Shown: one piece after another, positions 34,111-43,961 of the stretch
How the letters are laid out: every line of letters begins with the position of its first letter
Numbering within the stretch: position 1 is the first letter of the stretch
Origin: Terriglobales bacterium
GTDB lineage: Bacteria > Acidobacteriota > Terriglobia > Terriglobales > Acidobacteriaceae
Direction: 5' to 3'
Assembly (NCBI GenBank): GCA_035573675.1
Contig: DATMAB010000027.1
Span: 62,001 to 126,000 of the forward strand
Length of the DNA stretch: 64,000 nt
Program-made: the position numbers and the translations under genes
Notes under the pieces: generated by a model
Told to the model about the DNA's origin: nothing
Seen by the model: only the letters and a program-made list of their open reading frames with translations
Databases searched by the model: none

Positions 34111-34833
34111 CTACTTCTCCTTCTTCTCCTTCTTTTCGGCCTTGGGAGCCTCGCCTTCCGCCGCGGCCTCTTCCTCGACCTCCTGCTTGCCCTTCTTGAT
34201 GACCTCGGGCTCGGCCGGCGCTGCCGCCGCCGCTTCCGCCGCCGCCTCCGGCGTGGCCGCCACTTCCTCCTTCACGTGCACGATGTGCGCCACCGGGTAG
34301 CTGGCGTCAGTCAGAAACTTCAGCTTGGCATCGTGCGGCAGGTCGCTCACCCGCAGCACCTTGCCGTGGATCAGGTGGGTGACGTCCACGTCGATGTGGC
34401 TGGGGATGTCCGCGGGCAGGCACTCGACCTCCACCTCCCGCAGCACCTGCTCCAGAATGCCGCCTTCCGTCTTCACCCCTTCGGGCACGCCTTGCAGCAG
34501 GATGGGCACCTTCACCTTCAGGCGCTCGTCCATGGCGATGCGCTTCAGGTCCACGTGCAGCAGCGCCCCTTTCACGGGCTCATACTGCCAGTCCACAATC
34601 ATGGCCTGGGTGCGCTCGTTGTCCACCTGCAGCTCGAAGATCGTGTTGTGCCCGGACTCCGAGTGCAGGATGTGCGTGATCTCCTTGGGATTCACGCTCA
34701 CCGCTACACTCTCCTTGCGCGCTCCGTAGAGCACCGCCGGGATGCGCCCCTGCCGCCGCAGCCGCCGGGCTTCGTTGGTTCCGCGGGCTTTCTCCCCCCG
34801 CCGCTCTGCTACCACCAGTTCTGCGTTCGCCAT
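34111..34833 (-). CDS. rplY: 50S ribosomal protein L25 (Ctc type)
   Basis: A 240-residue long-form L25. The L25 domain at the start (ELVVAERRGEKARGTNEARRLRRQGRIPAVLYG) binds 5S rRNA. A TL5-like C-terminal domain (KVPILLQGVPEGVKTEGGILEQVLREVEVECLPADIPSHIDVDVTHL) follows, with a long Ala/Glu/Lys tail. It sits between prs and pth as is usual. Confidence 0.95.
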   Translation of the reverse strand: MANAELVVAERRGEKARGTNEARRLRRQGRIPAVLYGARKESVAVSVNPKEITHILHSESGHNTIFELQVDNERTQAMIVDWQYEPVKGALLHVDLKRIAMDERLKVKVPILLQGVPEGVKTEGGILEQVLREVEVECLPADIPSHIDVDVTHLIHGKVLRVSDLPHDAKLKFLTDASYPVAHIVHVKEEVAATPEAAAEAAAAAPAEPEVIKKGKQEVEEEAAAEGEAPKAEKKEKKEK

Positions 34834-34863
34834 ATCCCCTCTACCAAACTCGCTTTGTATCAG

Positions 34864-34883
34864 GGCACGGCTTCAGCCGTGCC
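34864..34883. repeat. TTCA-loop hairpin (family F), stem GGCACGGC
   Basis: GGCACGGC-TTCA-GCCGTGCC is a perfect 8-bp stem between rplY and prs. Confidence 0.75.
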
Positions 34884-34907
34884 GAACCGCTGCTTTCCAT
34901 TTCTTCC

Positions 34908-34925
34908 AGGGGCCTTAGCCCCTGC
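34908..34925. repeat. CTTA-loop hairpin (family F), stem CAGGGGC
   Basis: CAGGGGC-CTTA-GCCCCTG is a perfect 7-bp stem just after prs and could act as a terminator-like or stabilising hairpin. Confidence 0.65.
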
Positions 34926-34931
34926 ACGATC

Positions 34932-35960
34932 TCAACTCGACAACGTGCTGACCGACGTCTCCTCATGAATGGACTGGATGGCGCGCGCCGTCAGTCCGGC
35001 GATGGACAGCACCTTGATCTTGGAACACTTCTGCGCCTCGCCCTTGAGCGGAATCGTGTTCGTCACTACCACCTGCTCCAGGCGGGAGGCGGCAATGCGC
35101 TCGATGGCCGGCCCGGAAAGCACCGGGTGCGTGGCGCAGGCGTAGACCGTCTTCGCTCCCGCGCGGTAGAGCGCTTCCGAGGCGTTCACCAGCGTGCCCG
35201 CCGTGTCGATGATGTCGTCCAGGATGACGCAACTGCGGCCCTCCACGTCGCCGATCACGTGCAGCACCTCGGCCACGTTCATCTCCGTTCGCCGCTTGTC
35301 GATGATGGCCAGCATCGAATCCATCTTCTTGGCGAAGAAGCGCGCCCGCTCCACCCCGCCCGCATCCGGCGAGACCACCGTCAGGTCGGGCAGGTTCAGC
35401 TCCCGGAAGTAGCTCACCAGCACCGGCGATGCGAACAGGTGGTCCACCGGGATGTTGAAGAAGCCCTGGATCTGCGGCGCGTGCAGGTCCACGATCAGCG
35501 CTCGGTCCGCCCCCGCCGTGGTCAGCAGGTCGGCCACCAGCTTGGCCGAGATGGGCGCCCGCGGCTTGTCCTTGCGGTCCTGCCGCGCGTACCCGAAGTA
35601 CGGAATCACCGGCGTGATGCGCCCCGCCGAGGCCCGCCGCAACGCGTCCATCATCAGCAGCAGCTCCATCAGGTTGTGGTTCACCGGGTCGCAGGTGGGC
35701 TGCAGCACGAACACGTCCGCCCCGCGCACGTTCTCCAGGATCTGCACATACACTTCGCCATCCGAGAAGCGCGTCAGGTTGGCCTGCCCGCGCCGCATCC
35801 CCAGATGGGTGCAGATCTCGTCGGCCAGCGCCGGATTCGCCGTCCCCGAAAACACCTTGAACTTGTCCTCGCGCCGGACCCGCGGCTTGCGCTCGGGCCG
35901 CGGCTGCGTCCCCGGCCGCTGCTCCTTCTTCCCCGTCGCCGTCGTTACCGTCGTCGCCAT
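34932..35960 (-). CDS. prs: Ribose-phosphate pyrophosphokinase
   Basis: Makes PRPP from ribose-5-phosphate and ATP for nucleotide, His and Trp synthesis. A 342-residue protein from ATG 35960. Recognised blocks are [62 protein letters not shown] and the PRPP loop [13 protein letters not shown]. The first 30 residues are an Arg/Thr/Lys-rich extension not found in E. coli Prs. A tRNA-Gln gene lies 97 bp upstream and ispE beyond it. Confidence 0.95.
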   Translation of the reverse strand: MATTVTTATGKKEQRPGTQPRPERKPRVRREDKFKVFSGTANPALADEICTHLGMRRGQANLTRFSDGEVYVQILENVRGADVFVLQPTCDPVNHNLMELLLMMDALRRASAGRITPVIPYFGYARQDRKDKPRAPISAKLVADLLTTAGADRALIVDLHAPQIQGFFNIPVDHLFASPVLVSYFRELNLPDLTVVSPDAGGVERARFFAKKMDSMLAIIDKRRTEMNVAEVLHVIGDVEGRSCVILDDIIDTAGTLVNASEALYRAGAKTVYACATHPVLSGPAIERIAASRLEQVVVTNTIPLKGEAQKCSKIKVLSIAGLTARAIQSIHEETSVSTLSS

Positions 35961-36056
35961 GGCAGTTCCCGTCTCAGTCTTCTCGGTCGTGACTCGAGCT
36001 TGCAATCCCTGCTCTCGCCTGTTGCCCCTAGCCCCTAGCCCCGAACCACTGCTCCT

Positions 36057-36130
36057 TGGCTGGGCGGCTTGGATTCGAACCAAGACTAGGTGCTCCAAAG
36101 GCACCTGACCTACCATTAGTCGACCGCCCA
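36057..36130 (-). tRNA. tRNA-Gln (anticodon UUG)
   Basis: The minus-strand gene TGGGCGG...CCGCCCA gives a 7-bp acceptor stem. D arm, anticodon stem GGTGC/GCACC with loop CTTTGGA (anticodon TTG) and T arm CTTGG-TTCGAAT-CCAAG fold normally. CCA is encoded (36057-36059). It lies between ispE and prs. Confidence 0.95.
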
Positions 36131-36135
36131 GAAAA

Positions 36136-36163
36136 CCAGTTGTCAGTTGCCGGTTGTCAGTCG
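36136..36163. repeat. Stuttering TTGTCAGTTGCCGGTTGTCAGT repeat upstream of tRNA-Gln
   Basis: Degenerate copies of TTGTCAG between the tRNA gene and ispE. Confidence 0.55.
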
Positions 36164-36185
36164 AACATCCAAACCCTAACGCGAA

Positions 36186-37205
36186 TCAAGCCCACAGCCG
36201 CTGCCAGTAAGCGCGGCGCGAGAGCGTGGAGGTCGCGACCGCGGGCACGCCCAGCTTGCGCAGGCGTGCGGCGGCGCGCTCGGCCCTGGCGCGACGCGCG
36301 AACAGGCCATAGAGCGCCGCACCGGAGCCGGAAAGCGCGGAATAGCCCGCGCCCAGGCGCTCGAGGAGCCGCTTCAACTCACCCAGTTCAGGATGCTCGG
36401 AAAAGACGACACGTTCGAAGTCGTTAGCGATCCCGGCACGGACAAGGTCGAGAAGCAGTGGCTCGGCCCGGTCCCGGCCACGTACACGGCCCGGGACACC
36501 GGTTGCGGTACCTGCCAGCCACGCGCTCAGCGCGTAACCAGACAGATTGATTTTATCGGAGGCGGCGGGGGGCGTCAATTTGGCATTTTCAGGGCGTCTT
36601 CCGGACCTCGCCGCGAGCGGATCGGCGGCCGGAAAGCGGTCTTCGAGCCGGTCCCAGGCGGCAAAGGCGGCGGGAGTGGAGACGGCGATCTGCGGAGTGA
36701 CGAGCACACAAGGGAGCGGCGGAAAGTCGGGGAGCGGATAGACCTCCTCGCCGCGGCCCACGCCGAGGATGGTTCCGCCGACCAGGAACAGCGGGAGGTC
36801 AGAGCCGACTTCGGCGGCGATGCGCTGGCGCTGGGCGGGCGAGAGGCGTTTCTTGAGCGCGCGCTCGAGCGCGAACATGGTCGCGACGGCGTTCGAAGAC
36901 GCGGCGCCCAGGCCTCCTTGTACGGGGAGCCGCTTCTCGATGTGGATGCGGACGCGGGCACGTGCTTTCAATGCGGCGAGCACCAGCTCAGCGACGCGGT
37001 AACAGGTGTTGGCTGGGCCGGAAGGGACGCGAGGGTCGGGGCAATCGATCTCGATGCCGGAGCCGCGGCCCACTTCGACGCGCAGCCGGTCATGGAGCGC
37101 GATGGTCTGGTAGACGGTGCGCAGGTCGTGGAATCCGTCCGGCCGCCGCGAGCCGATAAAGAGCCCGAGGTTGATTTTCGCGAAGGAACGGACGGAGACC
37201 GGCAT
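36186..37205 (-). CDS. ispE: 4-diphosphocytidyl-2-C-methyl-D-erythritol kinase
   Basis: GHMP-family kinase of the MEP isoprenoid pathway. SFAKINLGLFIGSRRPDGFHDLRTVYQTI is the family start with its conserved Lys and the substrate-binding His. PVQGGLGAASSNAVATMFALE is the ATP-binding PxxxGLGxxS loop, here with A in GLGAASS. The C-terminal SALSGSGAALYGLF is the third GHMP motif. A 339-residue protein. A TAGAAT -10 candidate (37215-37220) lies 9 nt before the ATG. Confidence 0.93.
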   Translation of the reverse strand: MPVSVRSFAKINLGLFIGSRRPDGFHDLRTVYQTIALHDRLRVEVGRGSGIEIDCPDPRVPSGPANTCYRVAELVLAALKARARVRIHIEKRLPVQGGLGAASSNAVATMFALERALKKRLSPAQRQRIAAEVGSDLPLFLVGGTILGVGRGEEVYPLPDFPPLPCVLVTPQIAVSTPAAFAAWDRLEDRFPAADPLAARSGRRPENAKLTPPAASDKINLSGYALSAWLAGTATGVPGRVRGRDRAEPLLLDLVRAGIANDFERVVFSEHPELGELKRLLERLGAGYSALSGSGAALYGLFARRARAERAAARLRKLGVPAVATSTLSRRAYWQRLWA

Positions 37206-37824
37206 GGGGACGGAATTCTAAATCAGCACTTAGCACTCAGCATTCAGCAATCAGCAAGAACAAAGGACAAACGCGGATTGAAGCGGATGAACGCGGATGG
37301 GTTCAGGTATCAGGTCGCAGGGGTCCGGTGCTGGAAACCCATTCCCCCACGACTGCGCCGAACACCATGGCGCAGACATGGGGCACCGTCGCAGGAAAAA
37401 CAGACCCTCAGTCACGGATTAACACGGATGGACACGGATGAAGTCATCTGGTCATGGGGTGAAACCACCCCCGCGAAGTGGGGTCATCGTAATGGCGCGC
37501 AGCGCTCAGGTCAATTGGGGGGTCGGGTAGGACGGACCGGGAAAAATCTAGCCACGGATGACACGGATAAACACGGATTGTGTGACCCTAGAAAACCGAA
37601 AGCTCAACCACAAAGGACACAAAGGGAGCACGAAGAAACGTGAAGGCTGCGAAATTTTCCCACCTTGTCCCTTCAAAGGCGGGAGGGACAAGGGTGGGGC
37701 AACCGACGTTAGTTCCGGTCTTAGGTGTCAGGTCTCAGGTCTCAGGGATGGACCAGTTCCTCTGTGCCTCCGTGTCTCGGTGGTTAAATCTGCGGTAATC
37801 CGCGTGGATCCGCGGCGGAAAGTT
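37206..37824. repeat. 619-bp repeat-filled gap between ispE and ruvB
   Basis: No gene. It holds stuttering CAGCACTTAGCACTCAGCATTCAGC (37222-37258). CGCGGATxxACGCGGAT runs (family C) are at 37268-37300, 37412-37441, 37552-37580 and 37791-37817. There is a half copy of family A (37366-37390), a TCAGGTCTCAGGT stutter (37721-37747) and family D copies at 37605-37640 and 37758-37787. Confidence 0.85.
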
Positions 37825-38892
<1,068 letters not shown>

Positions 38893-38944
38893 GCTAGGGC
38901 GATAGTAAGGCGAAACGGGCGATGCGTCCAGACAGGAAAATCTC

Positions 38945-38970
38945 ACACAGAGACATGGAGGCACGGAAGG
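38945..38970. repeat. Family D repeat upstream of ruvB
   Basis: CACAGAGACATGGAGGCACGG then AAGG. It matches the copy inside the helicase gene at 46499 in orientation and almost all bases. Confidence 0.7.
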
Positions 38971-39073
38971 GGCAGGAGGAACTGATCCTGTTCCTTCAGA
39001 AGACGGGAGCCGTTGTGGACTCGCGGCTGGCTTGGTGATTGTTTCCTGACCCTAATCGTCGATCTTCAATTCA

Positions 39074-39991
39074 TCAACCCTTCAATACCGCTTCCAGCGC
39101 TCCCTTCAATTCCGGATGCGTGAAGGAAAACCCGGCCGCGATGAGGCGAGCCGGTTCCACGCGCTGGCTGGCGAGCAGGAGTTCCTCGCCCATCTGGCCG
39201 AAGAGCGTCTTCACGACAAAGGCCGGCACCGGAAAAATGGTGGGACGATGCAGGACCTGACCCAATGTCTTGGTGAACTCGCGGTTGGTGACCGGGTTGG
39301 GTGCGACGGCATTGACCGGGCCGCGGAGGGAATCCTGGGTCAACGCGAACTGAATCGCGCCCAGCAGGTCGTCGAGGGCGATCCAGCTCATGTACTGGCG
39401 GCCGCTGCCCAGGCGTCCGCCCAGGCCGAGCTTGAAGGGCGGAAGCATCTGCTGGAGCGCGCCGCCGCGCGGGCTGAGCACGACGCCGATGCGCAGGTTC
39501 ACGACGCGGATGCCGGCTACGGCCGCCGGGCGCGTGGCTTCCTCCCAAGCGCGCGCCACTTCCGGCAGGAAGCCGCTGGAGCCGGAGGAGCTTTGTTCGC
39601 GCAGCACCTCATCACCGCGGTCGCCATAGAAGCCGATGGCAGAGGCGCTGACGAAAACCCTGGGCTTGCGCTGGCGATGCGCAACCAAAGTTGCAAGGGT
39701 TTGCGTGCCCTGGGCGCGGCTCTGGAGGATGCGCTGCTTTTTGGCAGCGGTCCAGCGGCCGGTGATGGTCTCCCCGGCCAGATGCACGACCGCGTCGAAA
39801 CCTTCAAGGCGGTCGCCGGCAATCGCCGCGGCAGGGTCCCACTGAATCTCGGAGTCATCACGCGGCCGCGTACGCACCAGGCGCGTGACCCGAGCGCCGG
39901 CCCCCGTGAGGAGCGGGCAAAGAGCGGAGCCGATGAACCCCGAAGCTCCGCTTACCAGAATCTTCCAGCCGGTAATTGCGGTCGCGCTCAC
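39074..39991 (-). CDS. TIGR01777-type NAD(P)-dependent epimerase (SDR39U1-like)
   Basis: A 305-residue protein. Rossmann start KILVSGASGFIGSALCPLLTGAGARVTRLVR, then FDAVVHLAGETITGRWTAAKKQRILQSR, SASAIGFYGDRGDEVL (the catalytic-Tyr region), MLPPFKLGLGGRLGSGRQYMSWIALDDL and the C-terminal PELKGALEAVLKG. The family is well conserved with an unknown substrate. It starts at GTG 39991. The AT-rich operator of the next operon lies 130 bp away on the other strand. Confidence 0.9.
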   Translation of the reverse strand: MSATAITGWKILVSGASGFIGSALCPLLTGAGARVTRLVRTRPRDDSEIQWDPAAAIAGDRLEGFDAVVHLAGETITGRWTAAKKQRILQSRAQGTQTLATLVAHRQRKPRVFVSASAIGFYGDRGDEVLREQSSSGSSGFLPEVARAWEEATRPAAVAGIRVVNLRIGVVLSPRGGALQQMLPPFKLGLGGRLGSGRQYMSWIALDDLLGAIQFALTQDSLRGPVNAVAPNPVTNREFTKTLGQVLHRPTIFPVPAFVVKTLFGQMGEELLLASQRVEPARLIAAGFSFTHPELKGALEAVLKG

Positions 39992-40120
39992 TGGTCTTGC
40001 CCCAGCCAGGCAGGGAATGTTAGCGCGAAATGGGGGTGCTCCGTGGGTAGGAAGTCGGCCTGAACCGCTGGATTTTCTGCAAGTTACAGCCCCGTACGGA
40101 AGGTTATGTAACCAACGCTT

Positions 40121-40165
40121 GTCATAGTGTAAATTATTCTTGACATTATGACTTGAATAATTTAC
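40121..40165. promoter_or_regulatory. AT-rich operator/promoter of the HTH micro-operon
   Basis: GTAAATTATTC (40129-40139) and GAATAATTTAC (40155-40165) are exact inverted arms. The 15-bp centre begins with TTGACA (40140-40145), a consensus -35. A second, interleaved inverted repeat GTCATA (40121-40126)/TATGAC (40147-40152) crosses it. A weak TACTCT (40163-40168) is 17 bp from TTGACA. A protein bound here would cover the -35. Confidence 0.75.
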
Positions 40166-40207
40166 TCTTTCCTTAGTCCTAGAGGGTAAGGCAGGAGGAG
40201 AGGAGAT

Positions 40208-40366
40208 ATGAACCGGCCAATCTGTTTCGAGCGATCCAAGGAGGTGGGCGAGTTGATGGTATGGGCAGCGCTGGTGGGCGCGGGTTATGCGGCCGCCGCG
40301 ACGGCCACACTGGTCTTGCTCGCGTTGACGATGTGGATGGGAGGAAGCTATGGAAAAGTTTGCTGA
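40208..40366 (+). CDS. Small single-span membrane protein, 52 residues
   Basis: ATG 40208 directly follows AGGAGAGGAGAT, a strong ribosome site. The protein starts MNRPICFERSKEVGELMVW, then a long hydrophobic helix (AALVGAGYAAAATATLVLLALTMW, about residues 20-43) and a GGSYGKVC end. Its 3' end overlaps the next start codon (ATG 40350). I do not recognise a family. It is first of a three-gene set regulated by the palindromic operator. Confidence 0.75.
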   Translation: MNRPICFERSKEVGELMVWAALVGAGYAAAATATLVLLALTMWMGGSYGKVC

Positions 40367-40763
40367 GGCGTGTGGGGGTGTTTGGCGTCGCGACCTGGCG
40401 TGGAGCGTTGTTTGGGCCGTGTTGTTCGTAAGCGTCTACGCCGGAGCTGCGTTCATTACGCGCAACTTCGATCTCTCGGTTGGCGGCAAGGTGGCGGTCA
40501 TCCTGGCCCCGGCGCCGTTCTTCGCACTGTTGATCCTGGCCGAAGTGCGTATGCTCCGGAGGCTCGATGAGCTGCAGCAGCGCATCCAGTTGGAAGCCCT
40601 GGCTATCGCGTTTCCGCTGACCATCCTGCTGCTGATGACGCTGGGCCTTTTGCAGCGGGTGGTTACTCTGTCTTTGGCCGACTGGAGCTTCCGTCACGTG
40701 GTCCCGATGGTGGTGATGTTGTATTTCATCGGCTTGGGGATAGCCCGGAGGCGCTACCAATGA
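40350..40763 (+). CDS. Four-helix membrane protein, unknown function
   Basis: A 137-residue protein with about four transmembrane helices (WSVVWAVLFVSVYAGAAF, VAVILAPAPFFALLILAEV, EALAIAFPLTILLLMTLGLL, FRHVVPMVVMLYFIGLGIA) and the charged RRLDELQQRIQLE loop between 2 and 3. It overlaps the upstream peptide gene by 17 bp and its own stop overlaps the HTH gene start (ATGA). It is probably the gene that the HTH protein regulates or responds to. I do not recognise a named family. Confidence 0.85.
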   Translation: MEKFAEACGGVWRRDLAWSVVWAVLFVSVYAGAAFITRNFDLSVGGKVAVILAPAPFFALLILAEVRMLRRLDELQQRIQLEALAIAFPLTILLLMTLGLLQRVVTLSLADWSFRHVVPMVVMLYFIGLGIARRRYQ

Positions 40764-40990
40764 AGAACCGGTTGCGGGTCTTGCGGGCGGAGCGCGACTG
40801 GTCGCAGGCGGAGTTGGCGCAACGGCTGGGCGTTTCCCGGCAAACGGTCAACGCCATCGAAGTGGGGAAGTACGACCCCAGCCTGCCCCTGGCCTTCGCC
40901 ATTGCGCGTCTGTTCGGTCAGGCGATCGAGCAGATTTTCGAGCCCGATGGCAGTTGGCCGGGGGGACCAACGGTTCCCGGTTCGACATAG
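40760..40990 (+). CDS. Small helix-turn-helix (XRE/Cro-type) regulator
   Basis: A 76-residue protein. LRVLRAERDWSQAELAQRLGVSRQTVNAIEVGKYDPSLPLAFAIARLFG is a full XRE-type HTH, close to the YozG-like small regulators. It starts at ATG 40760, overlapping the previous stop. It probably represses its own operon through the inverted repeat at 40129-40165 (inference). The C-terminus after residue 60 is a short Gly/Pro tail. Confidence 0.92.
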   Translation: MKNRLRVLRAERDWSQAELAQRLGVSRQTVNAIEVGKYDPSLPLAFAIARLFGQAIEQIFEPDGSWPGGPTVPGST

Positions 40991-41032
40991 GACAGGAAGG
41001 GGCGGTGGGACTCTCCCCGGCGTCGCCCCCGC

Positions 41033-41038
41033 TATAAT
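41033..41038 (+). promoter_or_regulatory. -10 TATAAT adjoining the relA/spoT start
   Basis: A perfect TATAAT with only 5 nt between it and the ATG at 41044. Transcription should begin at or within the start codon, so the mRNA is leaderless. Confidence 0.6.
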
Positions 41039-41043
41039 CAGGC

Positions 41044-43242
41044 ATGGCGACGCTGCGGCACCAGATCGCCACCAACGTCCTGACGGTCACCAAGTTCCGT
41101 GACCTGCTGAAGAAGGTCCGCGCCTACCGGCCCAACGACGACCTGGAGATCATCCGCAAGGCTTACGATTTCTCGCTCAAGCTGCACACCGGGCAGTCGC
41201 GCGCATCGGGGGAGCCCTACCTGGTGCATCCGCTGTCTGTGGCCACGGTGCTGGCCGACCTGAAGCTCGATCCCACGTCCATTGCCGCGGGGCTGCTGCA
41301 CGACGCCATCGAGGACACGCCGGTCACCGCCGAGCAGATCCGCCGGGAGTTCGGCGAACAGGTGGCGCACATCGTGGAAGGGGTCACCAAAATCAGCCAG
41401 ATCGACTTCGCCAACCGCGAGGAGCGCCAGGCGGAGAACCTGCGCAAGATGATGCTGGCCATGGTGGACGACATCCGCGTGGTGCTGATCAAGCTGGCCG
41501 ACCGGCTGCACAACATGCGCACCCTCGAACACCTGCCGGCGGAGCGGCGGGAGAAGATCGCGCGGGAGACGCTGGAGATCTACGCGCCCATCGCGCACCG
41601 GCTGGGCATGGGCAAGCTGCGCGGCGAGCTGGAGGACCTGGCCTTCCAGTACGTCGATCCCATCGCCCACGAGCAGTTGAAGAAAGCGGTGGAGCAGCGC
41701 CGCAAGCAGGGCGACCAGTTCCTGGAGCAGGTGGTGGAGGTCATCCGCGAGAAGCTGAAGGAGAACGGCATCCAGGCCAGGGTGGAGAGCCGCATCAAGC
41801 GTCTGTACAGCGTCTACCAGAAGCTGCAGCGGCAGCGCATCCCGGTGGATCAGGTGTACGACCTGCTGGCGGTGCGCATCATCACCCAGAGCGTGAAGGA
41901 CTGCTACGCGGCGCTGGGGATGATCCACAACCTGTGGCGGCCGGTGCAGGGACGGATCAAGGACTTCATCGCCATGCCGCGGCCCAACCTGTACCAGTCG
42001 CTGCACACCAGCGTGATCGCGGAGAACGGCACGCCCTTCGAGGTGCAGATCCGCACCGAAGACATGCACAAGATGGCGGAAGAGGGCATCTCCGCTCATT
42101 GGAAGTACAAGGACGGGGCGGTGCCGGCGCGCGACGAGGAACGGCTGGCGTGGCTGCGGCAACTGGTGGAGTGGCAAAAGGAAGCGCAGGACCCGGCCGA
42201 GTTCCTCTCCACGCTGAAGCTCGATCTCTACCCGGAAGACGTCTACACCTTCACGCCCAAGGGCAAGGTGGTGATCCTGCCGCGGGAGGCGACGCCGGTG
42301 GACTTCGCCTACGCCATCCACACCGAGGTGGGCCACACCTGCGTGGGGGCGCGGGTGAACGGACGCATGGTGCCGCTGCGGACGCGGCTGCGCTCGGGCG
42401 ACATCGTGGAGATCGTGACGCAGGCAGGGCACAAGCCCAGCCGCGACTGGCTGACGTTCGTGAAGTCGTCGCGGGCGCGGCAGAAGATCCGCCACTGGCT
42501 GAACGTGCACCAGCGGGAGCGGGCCATCGAGATCGGGCGCAAGCTGATCGAGAAGGAAGCGCGCAAATACCGGGTGGCGCTGAAGGACGTGGACGAGAAG
42601 CAGTACGAACAGGTGGCCTCGGATTACGGGCTGGGGCGGCCGGAGGACCTGCTGGCGGGGATCGGGTACGGCAAGTTCCCGGCGCGGCAGGTGCTGGCAC
42701 GGCTGGTGCCGGCCACGGCCGAGCCCGCGGAAGCTCCGGCGGAAGAGAAGCCCGGGGCCTTCACCAGCGTGATGCGCCGGGTATTCGGCGGCGACTCGGG
42801 CGCCATCAAGGTCAAGGGACAGGGCGACCTGCTGGTGTACCGCGCGCGCTGCTGCAATCCCATCCGCGGGGAGGAGATTGTGGGCTACGTCACCCGCGGC
42901 AAAGGAGTGGCCGTGCACGCGCGGAGCTGCCCCAACGTCACCAACCTGCTGTATGAGCCGGAGCGGAGAATCGATGTGGAGTGGGCGCGCGAGGGCGCTG
43001 CCGCCTATCCGGTGAAGCTCACCGTGTTCTGCGATGACCGCACCGGGATGCTGAAGCAGATCACGGCCATCATCAGCGACGAGAACACCAACATCCGCAA
43101 CATCGAAGCGCGCGCCGCCAACAGCCAGGCCACCATCGACATCGTGCTCGACATCGACGACCTGAAACACCTGGAGCGGCTGATTGCGGCGCTGCGCCAG
43201 GTGGCCGGCATAAGAGACGTGCAGCGGGTGCAGAAGGTCTGA
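41044..43242 (+). CDS. relA: Bifunctional (p)ppGpp synthetase/hydrolase
   Basis: A 732-residue Rel/SpoT homologue. It has an N-terminal HD hydrolase with HPLSVATVL and LLHDAIEDT (HDxxED). The synthetase domain includes YDLLAVRIITQSVKDCYAALG and GRIKDFIAMPRPNLYQSLHT (RxKD-type, typical of bifunctional enzymes). It also has TGS (YTFTPKGKVVILPREATPVDFAYAIH), a zinc-finger-like CCNPIRGEEIVGYVTRGKG segment and a C-terminal ACT domain. It sets the stringent-response alarmone level. No Shine-Dalgarno is present, and a TATAAT immediately upstream implies leaderless expression. Confidence 0.96.
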   Translation: MATLRHQIATNVLTVTKFRDLLKKVRAYRPNDDLEIIRKAYDFSLKLHTGQSRASGEPYLVHPLSVATVLADLKLDPTSIAAGLLHDAIEDTPVTAEQIRREFGEQVAHIVEGVTKISQIDFANREERQAENLRKMMLAMVDDIRVVLIKLADRLHNMRTLEHLPAERREKIARETLEIYAPIAHRLGMGKLRGELEDLAFQYVDPIAHEQLKKAVEQRRKQGDQFLEQVVEVIREKLKENGIQARVESRIKRLYSVYQKLQRQRIPVDQVYDLLAVRIITQSVKDCYAALGMIHNLWRPVQGRIKDFIAMPRPNLYQSLHTSVIAENGTPFEVQIRTEDMHKMAEEGISAHWKYKDGAVPARDEERLAWLRQLVEWQKEAQDPAEFLSTLKLDLYPEDVYTFTPKGKVVILPREATPVDFAYAIHTEVGHTCVGARVNGRMVPLRTRLRSGDIVEIVTQAGHKPSRDWLTFVKSSRARQKIRHWLNVHQRERAIEIGRKLIEKEARKYRVALKDVDEKQYEQVASDYGLGRPEDLLAGIGYGKFPARQVLARLVPATAEPAEAPAEEKPGAFTSVMRRVFGGDSGAIKVKGQGDLLVYRARCCNPIRGEEIVGYVTRGKGVAVHARSCPNVTNLLYEPERRIDVEWAREGAAAYPVKLTVFCDDRTGMLKQITAIISDENTNIRNIEARAANSQATIDIVLDIDDLKHLERLIAALRQVAGIRDVQRVQKV

Positions 43243-43246
43243 TTGG

Positions 43247-43440
43247 CCGCGGATGAACGCGGATCAACGCGGATTGATTGCCAAGTTGTCTAACTTACCA
43301 ATTGCCGAATTGATGCGTGGGCCATGGCCTATTGGAGCTTTGCAGGGGTCAGCGCTGGCGCGTCAATCCTCTATCAGCAATAATCCTGGCTCTCGATGAA
43401 GACATTCTCTTGATCAGCGTTCATCCGCGTCCATCCGCGG
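43247..43440. repeat. Family C CGCGGAT repeats in the relA-ridA gap
   Basis: CCGCGGATGAACGCGGATCAACGCGGATT at 43247-43276 and the inverted TTCATCCGCGTCCATCCGCGG at 43420-43440. The middle has an AATTGCCGAATTG stutter. Confidence 0.75.
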
Positions 43441-43453
43441 CGAAAGGAGCTTC

Positions 43454-43831
43454 ATGAAAGTCACGGTTTCCACCAGCGATGCACCGCGGGCCATCGGGCC
43501 CTACTCGCAGGGCATCAAGGCAGGCGGGTTCGTGTTTGTCTCCGGGCAGATCGCCATCGATCCGGCGACCGGCAACGTGATCGCCGGCGACATACGGGCG
43601 CAGACCGAGCGCGTGCTCAAGAATCTGGCGGCCATCCTGGAAGCTGCGGGCAGCAGCATGGAGCAGGTGGTGAAGACCACCGTGTTCATCAAGAACATGG
43701 AGGACTTCGTTCCCATGAACGAGGTCTATGCGCGGGCGTTCGACCTGGAGCCGCCGGCGCGGGCGACGGTGGAGTGCTCCAAACTGCCCAAGGATGTGCT
43801 GGTGGAGATCGACGCGATTGCGGAAGCGTAG
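43454..43831 (+). CDS. RidA family enamine/imine deaminase
   Basis: A 125-residue protein. The N-terminal [36 protein letters not shown] and the C-terminal [16 protein letters not shown] and [24 protein letters not shown] make a complete RidA trimer-forming protein. The conserved Arg in PARATVE binds the carboxylate of 2-aminoacrylate-type substrates. It acts in the cytosol. AAAGGAG is 7 nt before the ATG. Confidence 0.94.
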   Translation: MKVTVSTSDAPRAIGPYSQGIKAGGFVFVSGQIAIDPATGNVIAGDIRAQTERVLKNLAAILEAAGSSMEQVVKTTVFIKNMEDFVPMNEVYARAFDLEPPARATVECSKLPKDVLVEIDAIAEA

Positions 43832-43920
43832 GCCGCCGGGTTGCGCGAACCGACGCCTTTCACGACAAGGGACACCTTCGCCAGGCTCAGGGCAGGCTCC
43901 GGATGCACGAAGGAATGATC

Positions 43921-43949
43921 TGCGTGTATCCGCCTTGATCCGCGGCGGG
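43921..43949. repeat. Family C copy between ridA and rpmB
   Basis: TGCGTGTATCCGCCTTGATCCGCGGCGG. A family B-like CAGGCTCAGGGCAGGCTC sits at 43880-43897. Confidence 0.55.
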
Positions 43950-43961
43950 ATTCCTAAAGCC

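Noticed and set aside
38893-38964. Earlier ATG for ruvB
   Set aside because: The added residues are encoded by a dispersed repeat and do not match RuvB. GTG 38892 fits the family and has a -10 nearby.
41038-43170. Long open frame antisense to relA/spoT (also 4280-6220, 44902-47454, 55762-57252 and 62450-63910 on the minus strand)
   Set aside because: High GC at third positions opens the opposite strand. The composition is His/Arg/Gly-rich, no family motif is seen, and the real gene on the plus strand has clear motifs.
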